The translations under genes and the position numbers were made by a program. From the NCBI GenBank assembly GCA_009781535.1, contig WQXX01000015.1:1-12961 (forward strand): DNA of 12,961 nucleotides, in the 5' to 3' direction. Shown here one piece after another: positions 1 to 7,971 of this stretch. Origin of the DNA: Coriobacteriia bacterium. Lineage in GTDB: Bacteria > Actinomycetota > Coriobacteriia > Coriobacteriales > UBA8131. Under the pieces are notes generated by a model. It worked only from the letters and a program-made list of their open reading frames with translations. It was not told the origin of the DNA and searched no databases. Numbering within the stretch: the first letter of the stretch is position 1; every line of letters begins with the position of its first letter.

Positions 1-563
1 CGGCAGCCGCTATCTTCGTTTTTGCCGTCCTGTATGTCAGCGTCCTTGTTTTGCTGTCGACCACACTCCCGAATTGGTTTAACATATCTCCCTTGTTCAC
101 CCTCTCATTGCCAGGTATTGCCGGTATCGTCTTATCGATCGGCGTCGCTGCTGACTCTTCGATCCTGATTCTTGAACGCTTCAAGGAAGAGATCCGTATG
201 GGACGCTCGGTGCGTGCCTCCTCTATTACGGGCGTCAAGCATGCAATCATCACCTCAATCGACGCCGACCTTGTCGCACTTGTTTCTGCACTTGCACTTT
301 TCTTCATCGCGGTCGGTGCGGTTAAGGGTTTTGGACTCACGCTTGCCTTCGGCGTCATCTGCGATATCCTCACCATGTTATTGTTCAAGGCGCCGCTTAT
401 CCGCTTGTTGGCTCCCAAGGTCATCGCGCGACATCCTGGTTTCTGGGGCATAAAAGAAGACGAGGAACTCGCAATGGCTTCCGGCGAATTGGATCGGCTT
501 TCTGCGTTGGAAACACAACGACATACCTCGACCGAGCAGAAACGGGGTGATTCTCGTGGTTAG
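1..563 (+). CDS. secD: Protein translocase subunit SecD, C-terminal part (5' end outside window)
   Basis: Only the last 186 residues are in the window; the reading frame is open from base 3, so the gene starts upstream. SecD pairs with SecF in the membrane and uses the proton gradient to help SecYEG complete export of preproteins. The visible part is the C-terminal membrane domain of this RND-like family: a hydrophobic segment at the left edge, then GIAGIVLSIG, an Asp-containing helix (ADSSILILERFKEE) equivalent to the family's usual VDANVLIFER, a second amphipathic motif (SIDADLVAL) where most SecD have a DAN-TT pattern, and VKGFGLTLAFG near the last helices. The protein ends in a charged cytoplasmic tail of about 45 residues. 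The stop codon lies inside the start of secF (8-nt overlap from the favoured start), so translation is probably coupled. The key motifs are diverged but the Asp residues remain. Identity is firm; only the missing 5' part limits the annotation. Confidence 0.93.
   Translation, partial: AAAIFVFAVLYVSVLVLLSTTLPNWFNISPLFTLSLPGIAGIVLSIGVAADSSILILERFKEEIRMGRSVRASSITGVKHAIITSIDADLVALVSALALFFIAVGAVKGFGLTLAFGVICDILTMLLFKAPLIRLLAPKVIARHPGFWGIKEDEELAMASGELDRLSALETQRHTSTEQKRGDSRG
545..550 (+). promoter_or_regulatory. Shine-Dalgarno sequence deciding the secF start
   Basis: A GGGTGA hexamer, close to the consensus GGAGGTGA, sits 5 nt before the GTG codon at 556. An in-frame GTG at 547 overlaps this element and has only a poor purine stretch upstream, so 556 is the more likely start. 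Confidence 0.5.
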
Positions 564-1539
564 ACCTTTTAAGAAGGACATCAATTTCCTCACGCACCGC
601 AAGGTCTTCTTCATCGTCTCGCTGGTGCTCATCGTCGTCTCATTGATTGCGCTACCTGTTCGCTACTTCATCTCAGGAAGCCCGCTGAACTTTGGTATCG
701 AGTTTGTCGGCGGCAGTTCCATCACCTTTTCTGACACAGGCGATATCACCACTGAGCAGATGCGCACCGCATTTGAGCGTGCCGGCGTTGATGTGCCTAT
801 CGTGCAGACAACCATCGATGCGGGCACCGGTGCGCATGGGTTCATCGTCCGGATACCGACGACTGACGCTGCCGAGACCTATGATATTGTCGATGCCGTC
901 GTTGCTACGCTGAATCTTGGCGACGCCCCAGAAGCCCCGATGATCATCACGGTGGGCCCAGGTTGGGGCGCTGAGGTCACACGTACCTCGCTTATCGCTT
1001 TTCTTGTTGCCATAGCCCTCATCATCATCTATATGGCTATTCGTTTCGAATACAAGATGAGCCTGTCAGCGGTTCTAACGCTCTTCCATGACCTCATTAT
1101 TATTGTCGGTATCTATGCGGTCTTTGGACGCGAGATCACACCAAACGTAATTGCTGCTCTGCTGACCATCATGGGATACTCGCTGTATGACACCGTTGTC
1201 GTTTTCCACCGAATCAATGACAACGTCGCATCAACAAAGAACCACTCCTTTATGACGGTTGCAAACCACTCTATCAACCAGATACTCATACGTTCCATCA
1301 ACACGACTCTGACTTCGCTTGTGCCGGTTCTTGCCATGTTGATATTTGGTGGAGCGACATTAAAGGACTTCGCGTTCGCTATGGCAATAGGCTTGGTTCT
1401 CGGGTCATATTCTTCGCTGGCACTTGCCGCTCCAATATATGCACTCTGGAAGCAGCGCGAGCCGAAGTATAAGAAGCTCTTCAAGAAGTATGGAGACGGC
1501 GTCGGAACGTTTACAGCTGCCGACAACCTGCAGGACTAG
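556..1539 (+). CDS. secF: Protein translocase subunit SecF
   Basis: SecF forms the membrane complex with SecD that drives late steps of Sec-dependent protein export. From the GTG at 556 the product is 327 residues, normal for a stand-alone SecF. Transmembrane segment 1 lies near residues 17-36. A periplasmic domain follows, beginning with the family signature FGIEFVGGSSITF. A block of five further membrane segments starts around residue 140. Within it, GYSLYDTVVVFHRINDN (from residue 207) matches the SecF hallmark GYSxxDTVVVFDRxREN, and SINTTLTSLVPVL, GGATLKDFAFAM and GSYSSLALAAPI match the last three conserved stretches. The start at 556 is preferred over GTG 547 because of the Shine-Dalgarno spacing. 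The gene overlaps secD by 8 nt, the usual secDF arrangement. No terminator-like hairpin with a T-run follows it, so transcription may continue into recJ. Confidence 0.95.
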   Translation: MVRPFKKDINFLTHRKVFFIVSLVLIVVSLIALPVRYFISGSPLNFGIEFVGGSSITFSDTGDITTEQMRTAFERAGVDVPIVQTTIDAGTGAHGFIVRIPTTDAAETYDIVDAVVATLNLGDAPEAPMIITVGPGWGAEVTRTSLIAFLVAIALIIIYMAIRFEYKMSLSAVLTLFHDLIIIVGIYAVFGREITPNVIAALLTIMGYSLYDTVVVFHRINDNVASTKNHSFMTVANHSINQILIRSINTTLTSLVPVLAMLIFGGATLKDFAFAMAIGLVLGSYSSLALAAPIYALWKQREPKYKKLFKKYGDGVGTFTAADNLQD

Positions 1540-1568
1540 AAAAAGACTTCATAATACTTCTGTTCCCC

Positions 1569-1587
1569 TGCATGGTTTTACCATGTA
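1569..1587 (+). other. Small inverted repeat (hairpin) in the secF-recJ gap
   Basis: CATGG-TTTTA-CCATG (1571-1585) is a perfect 5-bp stem with a 5-nt loop. One G-U pair and one T-A pair outside it extend it to 7 bp (1569-1587). No T-run follows, so it does not look like an intrinsic terminator. It lies in the only gap of any size between secF and recJ and overlaps a possible -10 box. It could be an operator or an mRNA hairpin, or it may be chance. Confidence 0.3.
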
Positions 1588-1591
1588 CAAT
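1586..1591 (+). promoter_or_regulatory. Possible -10 box ahead of recJ
   Basis: TACAAT differs from the sigma-70/sigA -10 consensus at one position and lies 34 nt before the recJ start. No good -35 hexamer is visible 16-18 nt upstream (TTCCCC at a 17-nt spacing), so this is a weak candidate for an internal promoter serving recJ and the genes after it. Confidence 0.2.
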
Positions 1592-1625
1592 GGATGCGTT
1601 ACATTAACCTGAATACTTTGGATGG

Positions 1626-4600
1626 ATGGCTTATCCCTTGAACAGTTCATGGACAACACCTGCGCTTAACGCTACCCATATTTCATGTCTGGAAAATGAG
1701 CTTGGAATAGGAACGCTGCTCGCAACAACACTCGTTGCGCGCGGATTTGAAACTCCCGATCAAGCAAGAGCTTTCCTGGATGCAAGTTTTGAAGACGATT
1801 GGGGCGAGGCGGATGGGCTTTCTGGTATCAGCGCTGCTGCTGATCGGATCGAACAGGCCATTCGTTTAAAAAAGCGTATCCTGATCTTTGGAGACTATGA
1901 CGTCGATGGGCTCACTTCAACCGCCTTGCTTTCAAAAGCCTTAGGCGAATTCGGCGTGATGTCAGATACCCTCATACCAAATCGTCTCGACGAAGGTTAT
2001 GGGCTTTCCAAAGCGTCTGTCAACCGCATCCTTTCTCATAACCCTGAGGTCGTGATTACCGTGGACTGCGGTATATCTGCCTATGAGGAGGTTTTGGAGC
2101 TTACGCGCAGCGGTATCGAGGTCATAGTCACCGACCACCACGAGCCCTCTACGGCTATTCCTTGCAACGTGCCAGTGTGTAATCCCAAACTGGATCCTGA
2201 CGGCCCAGGAACAACACTAGCAGGCGTAGGCGTAGTTCTAAAGCTTGTCGAGATACTCTCGAGGCGTTTTAATCGTGCAGAGCTTTGGCGTTCCTTTACC
2301 GATTATGCAGCCCTGGGCACTCTTGCCGATCTTATGCCATTACTGGGTGAAAACCGTGCGCTGGTACGAGACGGTTTTACCCGTATGAAAGAAATGCTAC
2401 GGCCTGGCTTAGCTGCACTCCATGCGGCCTGCCGCCTGCCCTACAATTCTCTTACAACAACCGACCTCGTTTACTCCTTTATCCCACGCCTAAACGCGGC
2501 AGGCCGCATGGGAGATGCACAGCTTTCCCTTGACTTGTTACTCAGCGATGACGTCCCGACTTCTTTCGATCTTGCTGAACAGCTTGACGCACTGAACACC
2601 GAACGTCGCGCCATTGAACGTGGCCTTTACGAGCTCGCAGACAGGCAGGCATCCCAATATCCAAAGGACGCACGTGTATTGATCCTTGCTGATATCGAAT
2701 GGCATGAGGGCGTCAAAGGCATTGTCGCTTCCCGAATCGCTCATTCTTATGGTGTGCCCACCATCATCTTTTCGATAGAAGACGACGTCGCTCGCGGGAG
2801 CGGACGTTCCGTGGGTTTGATTAACCTTTTTGATGCGGTAGAGCAATGTGCCGACGTTTTGATACGTTTTGGTGGTCATGGCTCGGCAGTAGGTGTGACT
2901 ATTGCCGCCGACGCCCTTCCAGTTTTTCAAAGCAGGCTCGAGGAGATCATTTCACAGGAACCTCAGGAGCGCTTCCGTCCTCCGCTTCTCGTCGACGCAC
3001 GTTGTAAGCTCAGCTCCATCACAGTTGGGCAGGTTCAGGAACTGGATATGCTCGAACCGTACGGACAAGCAAATCCCGAGCCGCTCTACATTGTCGAAAA
3101 CGTCTTTATAACCCGCGCACGAACTGTCGGCGCTGATAGTAAGCACCTTTCCTTTATGGCAAGCGATGGTCATACAGAAATGGGCTCGATCTGGTTCAAT
3201 TGCCCTGACGCCGACTACTTCCTCAATGTCAGACATGTCGTCGATATAGTCTTTACACCAAAGATCGAGGTCTGGAACGCAAAAGCCTCGATAAAGCTGC
3301 ATGTCAAGGCAGTTTTCGAGAAAAGCAATACCGATACCTGCGATGACATTCTTGTAAAAGCGCCTGTTGCAGAGCCAATCGGATCTGCACAGAAAGACGC
3401 CTCTATACGGTCTTGCCAGGATCGCCACGTTTTCGCGGACGCCTTTATCGCTACCGCTGTTGATGCTACCGCCCAACTCCATACCGCACAGCGCCTTGCT
3501 TTGGATGCATTGGCTGATGGCAAGAATACGCTTGTGGTCATGGCAACAGGCAGAGGTAAATCGCTTATCTTCCAGATCCATACCGCCAACCTTGCGCTTG
3601 CGGCCAAGCAGGCGAGCATCCTTGTCTTTCCCTTACGTGCGCTTATCAACGACCAGGCTCTCCACCTAACTTCCCTGTTATCGGCTTTTGGTCTAAAGGC
3701 TATCCGGCTTACTGGCGAAGTCAGAGGGAACGAGCGCAACGCCGCATATGAGGCCTTTGTGTCCGGCCAGGCTGATATCGTGCTAACAACGCCTGAGTTC
3801 CTCGAACTGCATGCGCATGAGCTGGCATCCTTGCGGCCAGTCGGTTTTATCGTCATTGACGAGGCGCATCATATCGCGACGTCATCCTCCCAATATCGTA
3901 GTCCCTATACCAGGCTAAACAACATTCTTCTAAACTTCCCACAGGCTAAGGTACTGGCGCTTTCGGCAACCGCTGACGCAGCGGTTGCCGACATGATCTG
4001 CAAAGACCTGAGAATCGATACGGTTATTACCGATCCAACGGAGCGCCCCAACCTGAGTCTTGTCGATTATCGCAACATCAAAGCGAGAGAACAGGCCCTC
4101 GCTTCGATTATCGCCTCTGGTGAGAAATCCCTGGTTTATGCGCGCACCCGCGTCGAAGCCCTCCAGCTCACGCGCGCTTTGCGAAAGCTTGTCCCGATGG
4201 CAGCGCCACGTATCGTCTTTTATCACGCCGGACTTAACGAGACAGACCGACTTGCTATCGAACACGCCTTTAGAAAAGGCGACGTCACCTGCATTATCTG
4301 CACGTCTGCATTTGGAGAGGGCGTCAATATTCCCGATATCCGCCATGTCATCTTATACCATCTACCCTTCAGCCTCATCGATTTCAATCAGTTCGCAGGG
4401 AGGGGAGGGCGCGATGGCGCACCGACACAGATTATCCTTGCCTTTAACATGGACGATGCACTACAGAATGGTCGAATCCTTAACTCTAAAGCGCCATCGC
4501 GCGATGACCTTGCGATTGTATGGCGCTCGTTAAAGGAAATAGGTTATGATAGTTTCGAGATACCTGAAAGCGTCAGCGGGGAGTCCGATGAAACGTGTCC

Positions 4601-4937
4601 GTTCCTGAGTTCTCTTCATCAGCGATGCACAAGCGCGAAGGTTCCGTTTTACCTTGACATACAGGGTTTGCTGACAGCATTAAAGATTTTTGAGGATATT
4701 GGCCTTCTGCGACTGGAACTGCACGACGGAGGCGTGCGCTACTTTATCATCGAACCAAACGAAAAGGCCGATCTGAGCAAAAGCCCCCTGTATCTCGAAG
4801 GCGTCACTGAACAAGCAGCTTTTGAAACTTTCCGTAGTTGGGTAATGGATGCAAGCCCTCAAGATATACTCAGCATGATCAATCGCCCACTGACGCCGGA
4901 AAACAACACATGTAACGATCTGATGAAAGACATTTGA
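1626..4937 (+). CDS. recJ: RecJ single-strand DNA exonuclease fused to a RecQ-like DEAH helicase
   Basis: A 1103-residue fusion. Residues 1 to about 560 are a complete RecJ, the 5'-3' ssDNA exonuclease of recombination and repair: motif I GDYDVDG (89-95), NRLDEGYGLS, VDCGIS, the DHH triplet (170-172), GTLADLMPL and RLNAAGRMGD. The DHHA1 domain has EGVKGIVASRIA and GGH (416-418), and an OB-type DNA-binding region follows. From about residue 615 a superfamily 2 helicase begins: Walker A ATGRGKS (640-646), FPLRALINDQ, LTTPEFL, DEAH (745-748), LSATAD, SAFGEGVNIPD and motif VI GRGGRDG (925-931), all RecQ-like. No RecQ cysteine cluster or HRDC domain is evident. The C-terminal ~130 residues resemble, from memory, the end of the long RecJ of Firmicutes. 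The ATG at 1626 has a poor ribosome site, but a stop at 1605 leaves no earlier in-frame ATG/GTG/TTG. The combined role would be strand unwinding and resection by one protein. Domain assignment is firm; joint activity is inferred. Confidence 0.93.
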   Translation: MAYPLNSSWTTPALNATHISCLENELGIGTLLATTLVARGFETPDQARAFLDASFEDDWGEADGLSGISAAADRIEQAIRLKKRILIFGDYDVDGLTSTALLSKALGEFGVMSDTLIPNRLDEGYGLSKASVNRILSHNPEVVITVDCGISAYEEVLELTRSGIEVIVTDHHEPSTAIPCNVPVCNPKLDPDGPGTTLAGVGVVLKLVEILSRRFNRAELWRSFTDYAALGTLADLMPLLGENRALVRDGFTRMKEMLRPGLAALHAACRLPYNSLTTTDLVYSFIPRLNAAGRMGDAQLSLDLLLSDDVPTSFDLAEQLDALNTERRAIERGLYELADRQASQYPKDARVLILADIEWHEGVKGIVASRIAHSYGVPTIIFSIEDDVARGSGRSVGLINLFDAVEQCADVLIRFGGHGSAVGVTIAADALPVFQSRLEEIISQEPQERFRPPLLVDARCKLSSITVGQVQELDMLEPYGQANPEPLYIVENVFITRARTVGADSKHLSFMASDGHTEMGSIWFNCPDADYFLNVRHVVDIVFTPKIEVWNAKASIKLHVKAVFEKSNTDTCDDILVKAPVAEPIGSAQKDASIRSCQDRHVFADAFIATAVDATAQLHTAQRLALDALADGKNTLVVMATGRGKSLIFQIHTANLALAAKQASILVFPLRALINDQALHLTSLLSAFGLKAIRLTGEVRGNERNAAYEAFVSGQADIVLTTPEFLELHAHELASLRPVGFIVIDEAHHIATSSSQYRSPYTRLNNILLNFPQAKVLALSATADAAVADMICKDLRIDTVITDPTERPNLSLVDYRNIKAREQALASIIASGEKSLVYARTRVEALQLTRALRKLVPMAAPRIVFYHAGLNETDRLAIEHAFRKGDVTCIICTSAFGEGVNIPDIRHVILYHLPFSLIDFNQFAGRGGRDGAPTQIILAFNMDDALQNGRILNSKAPSRDDLAIVWRSLKEIGYDSFEIPESVSGESDETCPFLSSLHQRCTSAKVPFYLDIQGLLTALKIFEDIGLLRLELHDGGVRYFIIEPNEKADLSKSPLYLEGVTEQAAFETFRSWVMDASPQDILSMINRPLTPENNTCNDLMKDI
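2420..2511 (+). repeat. 16-bp perfect inverted repeat inside recJ
   Basis: The arm at 2420-2435 (CCATGCGGCCTGCCGC) is the exact reverse complement of 2496-2511, with a 60-nt spacer. Each arm also contains a small palindrome, GCGGC-NN-GCCGC. The right arm encodes part of the conserved NAAGRM motif; the left arm encodes the unrelated HAACR. In mRNA it could form a GC-rich stem. No function can be assigned from sequence. Confidence 0.6.
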
Positions 4938-7273
4938 TGAGTGAGAACCGCGCACATAACGAACAGGAACCATCTACTGAGCTTGGTATGAACCCTGCGT
5001 TTAATCCGGCTTATTCTTCGGATGCTGACCGTCCGGAAATCCTTGCGCGTATTCTCATCCAGGCACATACCTATATGGGCGAAACAGAAATAGAGCTGCT
5101 CGAGAAAGCGTATCTTTTTGCTGCATCTGCCCATGAAGGACAGATGCGCAAGACAGGGGAGCCATTCATCAACCACCCACTTCAGGTTGCTCTCATACTT
5201 ATTGAATTGCGAATGGACGTCGATACGGTAGTTGCAGCGCTGCTCCACGACACCGTTGAGGATTCCGCGCGGACCATCGAAGAGATTGGAACTGCGTTTT
5301 CTAAAGACGTTATGAATCTTGTTGATGGGGTGACAAAGATAACCCGCATCGAGATCGAATCCCTCACCGAACAGCAGGCTAACAACATGCGCAAGATGCT
5401 ACTTGCCATGTCGCGCGATATCCGCGTTATTGTTATCAAGCTTGCCGACCGTCTCCATAATATGCGCACTCTTCAAGCCTTGCGCGAGGATCGACGGCTT
5501 TTCAAAGCGCGCGAGACAATGGAGATCTATGCTCCTCTCGCAAACCGTCTCGGGATCAACTCCATTAAATGGGAGCTCGAGGACCTCTCTTTCTATTACA
5601 CCGATCCGGTACGTTTCAGCCAGATACAGCGCATGGTTGCAGAATCCCGTAGCGCTCGCGAGGCATATCTTGAGCGAACCATCATCGAGCTGACAGGTGA
5701 ACTTGACAAACTTAAGATTCAAGCAAAGATAACCGGTCGCCCCAAACATCTGTATTCCATCTATCAGAAGATGGCTGAACGAGGCAAGGACTTCTCGGAA
5801 ATCTACGACCTTATTGCGCTTAGAATCATCGTAGATACCGTAGGGGAGTGCTACTCCTGTCTTGGCGCAGTCCACACCATATGGCGCCCGATGCCTTTGC
5901 GTTTTAAAGACTATATTGCCATGCCTAAGTTCAATATGTACCAGTCGCTTCATACCACGGTCATCGGGCCAGCGACGCGACCTTTGGAGATACAGATCCG
6001 TACCAAAGAAATGCACCATACCAGCGAATATGGTGTTGCCGCTCATTGGCGGTACAAGGGCGGCAAGGACGACCATTTTGATGCGGTTTTTGATGAGCAG
6101 CTGGTTTGGCTCAGACAGATGCTTGACTGGGCTGACGATACAGGGGATCCCAGGGAATTCCTTGAAGCCTTCAAGACCGATCTCAATTACAGCGAGGTCT
6201 TCTGTTTTACGCCAAAAGGTGAGGTCATCAGCCTGAGAGTTGGGTCTTCCCCCATAGATTTTGCTTACGCTATCCATACTGAGGTCGGGAACCACTGTGT
6301 TGGCGCCAAGGTCAATAGTAGTATCGTGCCTTTGAGTTACGAGCTCCAGATGGGGGATCGCGTCGAGATCCTTACCCAGAAAAGCTCCGGCCCTTCACGT
6401 GACTGGCTCGCTATCGTCAAGACTCCATCGGCACGACAAAAGATTCGGAGCTATCTATCTAAGGTCACCCGTAGCGACGACATCCTCAACGGACGCGAGA
6501 TACTCACTCGTGAGGTGCGGAAAAATGATCTGGGCATCTCTTCGACACGCTCTGTACGAGCCTTGAAGGATATCTGTGACGAGCTTGGCATCAATGCCGT
6601 AGACGACCTGTTTGCACAGATCGGCGCCGGCAAGCTTTCGCCCAAGCAAATCGCGAACCGTATGCTTCGCATCCTGGTACGACAAGATGTGCCTGATCCA
6701 ACCAATGCCGAAAAGCTTGCCGGCTTGGCACGGCTTGACGCAAAAGCCTTCGAACCGGTACACCCAAAGCGCCCCCAACAGAAGTCGAGCTCATCAGGCG
6801 TGGTAGTCAAAGGACTTGATAGCGTCCTCATCCGGCTCTCGCATTGCTGCAACCCTGTACCTGGCGATGAGATTATCGGCTACGTAACACGAGGGCGTGG
6901 GGTTACCGTCCACAGAAAGAACTGCCCAAACGCCTCGAGCTTGCTCTCAACCCCCGAACGCATCATCGATGTTCATTGGGCGCAAGAAAAGATTGCCGCA
7001 CGCGTGTATAATGTCGAGGTTTTCATCGAGGCTATAGATCGGCTCCGCTTGCTGCAAGACGTTATCACGGCACTTGCCAACAGCGGCGTCAACGTGCTAG
7101 GCGCCAACACCACGAGCCATCGGGACGGTTTTGCCGATATGCGCTTTTTGTTCGAAGTCAGCGAGATCTCCCATATAGATCGTGTTCTTGCTGACCTTCG
7201 CTCAGTCGATGGAGTCGTCGACGCACGTCGTATGCTTCCTGGTGAGATAATCCGTAAGCGTAGAGAACCATAA
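4937..7273 (+). CDS. rel: Bifunctional (p)ppGpp synthetase/hydrolase (Rel/SpoT family)
   Basis: Makes the alarmone (p)ppGpp from ATP and GTP/GDP and degrades it, controlling the stringent response. The 778-residue protein has the full long-RSH layout. The N-terminal HD hydrolase has GEPFINHP and LLHDTVED with HD at 104-105, so hydrolysis looks intact. The synthetase domain has RFKDYIAMPKFNMYQSLHTTV (R322-K324-D325) and EIQIRT...GVAAHWRYK. The TGS domain contains CFTPKGEV; a conserved-cysteine region has HCCNPVPGD (Cys637, Cys638) and NCPN (Cys663); an ACT domain ends the protein. The RxKD motif is that of bifunctional Rel enzymes; synthetase-only RelA of proteobacteria has ExDD. The favoured start is ATG 4937, whose A is also the last base of the recJ stop (TGATG). 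A TTG at 4934 just before it is possible but unlikely. The overlap implies translational coupling to recJ. Identity is very secure. Confidence 0.97.
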   Translation: MSENRAHNEQEPSTELGMNPAFNPAYSSDADRPEILARILIQAHTYMGETEIELLEKAYLFAASAHEGQMRKTGEPFINHPLQVALILIELRMDVDTVVAALLHDTVEDSARTIEEIGTAFSKDVMNLVDGVTKITRIEIESLTEQQANNMRKMLLAMSRDIRVIVIKLADRLHNMRTLQALREDRRLFKARETMEIYAPLANRLGINSIKWELEDLSFYYTDPVRFSQIQRMVAESRSAREAYLERTIIELTGELDKLKIQAKITGRPKHLYSIYQKMAERGKDFSEIYDLIALRIIVDTVGECYSCLGAVHTIWRPMPLRFKDYIAMPKFNMYQSLHTTVIGPATRPLEIQIRTKEMHHTSEYGVAAHWRYKGGKDDHFDAVFDEQLVWLRQMLDWADDTGDPREFLEAFKTDLNYSEVFCFTPKGEVISLRVGSSPIDFAYAIHTEVGNHCVGAKVNSSIVPLSYELQMGDRVEILTQKSSGPSRDWLAIVKTPSARQKIRSYLSKVTRSDDILNGREILTREVRKNDLGISSTRSVRALKDICDELGINAVDDLFAQIGAGKLSPKQIANRMLRILVRQDVPDPTNAEKLAGLARLDAKAFEPVHPKRPQQKSSSSGVVVKGLDSVLIRLSHCCNPVPGDEIIGYVTRGRGVTVHRKNCPNASSLLSTPERIIDVHWAQEKIAARVYNVEVFIEAIDRLRLLQDVITALANSGVNVLGANTTSHRDGFADMRFLFEVSEISHIDRVLADLRSVDGVVDARRMLPGEIIRKRREP

Positions 7274-7301
7274 AGCTGGCAGAAAAGAAAGTGAGGCATA
7301 T

Positions 7302-7934
7302 ATGCATGTTGAGACAGTTCTCATAACGATTGGGCCGTTCTTTACGATGAACTGCTATCTTGCAAGCGCCTCGGAAAAAGCTGATTCCGTTGTCATCATC
7401 GACCCCGGAGGGGGCGCCAAACACATACTCAATGCAGTAGGCGACCGAAAGGTCGACGCTATAATACTGACGCATCGCCACCATGACCACATCTCTGCCC
7501 TGGGGGACTTAAGAAAACTCTGGGAGAACGGCGTTTCTATCTACGTTCATGAACTAGATAGAAACGCTACCATTGCCTATCTGCGTGAGCACAAAGGAGC
7601 TCGGCTTGCCAATGACATCGATTCTTGTCTCCTTACGCTGAAAGACGGCGACGTGCTGACTTTTGATACTATGAATTTTACTATCATGCATACTCCAGGA
7701 CATACAATCGGCAGTATGTGCCTGTACGTTGCGGATGAAGACGTGCTGTTTTCTGGCGATACGCTGTTTAAAGGTACCACTGGTCGCACTGATTTTCCAA
7801 CAGGTAGCCCAAAACAGATGCGTGAAAGCCTTCAATACCTTTCTCATCTTCCTGACAAGACCGTTGTCCTGCCTGGCCATGAATCATCGACAACCATTGC
7901 GCATGAACGCCACTGGGCGTTGATCGAGTATTAA
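7302..7934 (+). CDS. Metallo-beta-lactamase-fold hydrolase, glyoxalase II-like
   Basis: A 210-residue soluble enzyme of the metallo-beta-lactamase superfamily. All metal ligands of the glyoxalase II (hydroxyacylglutathione hydrolase-like) type are present: HRHHDH (His58, His60, Asp62, His63), His134 in PGHTIGS, Asp153 in SGDTLF, and His193 in LPGHE. The GRTDFPTGS stretch after the Asp ligand is typical of the short YcbL-type members, which lack the glutathione-binding C-terminal domain of true glyoxalase II. The substrate is therefore uncertain: a thioester or other small hydroxyacyl compound is likely, glutathione less so in this kind of organism. GTGAGG at 7291-7296 sits 5 nt before the ATG. 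It lies 28 nt after rel, a position consistent with one operon. The family is secure; the physiological role is not known. Confidence 0.9.
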   Translation: MHVETVLITIGPFFTMNCYLASASEKADSVVIIDPGGGAKHILNAVGDRKVDAIILTHRHHDHISALGDLRKLWENGVSIYVHELDRNATIAYLREHKGARLANDIDSCLLTLKDGDVLTFDTMNFTIMHTPGHTIGSMCLYVADEDVLFSGDTLFKGTTGRTDFPTGSPKQMRESLQYLSHLPDKTVVLPGHESSTTIAHERHWALIEY

Positions 7935-7971
7935 CCATGTCAATTATAGCTACCTACCTAAGGGATATGAG

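Noticed and set aside
547..555. GTG at 547 as the secF start
   Set aside because: It falls within the likely Shine-Dalgarno element. GTG 556, with GGGTGA 5 nt upstream, gives a more typical SecF N-terminus, though 547 cannot be excluded.
3400..3520. A missed frameshift or stop between separate recJ and recQ genes
   Set aside because: The frame is continuous through the junction, with no start-site or ribosome-site signature for a separate helicase gene and no intergenic sequence, so a true fusion is the simpler reading.
2952..3856. Two long - strand open frames (about 210 codons each) inside recJ
   Set aside because: They overlap each other and the RecJ OB and helicase domains, look like no known protein, and are explained by the composition of the sense gene.
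5399..6295. 298-codon open frame on the - strand within rel
   Set aside because: It lies entirely antisense to strongly conserved Rel catalytic motifs, resembles no family I know, and shows no independent gene features. It is a shadow of rel codon usage.
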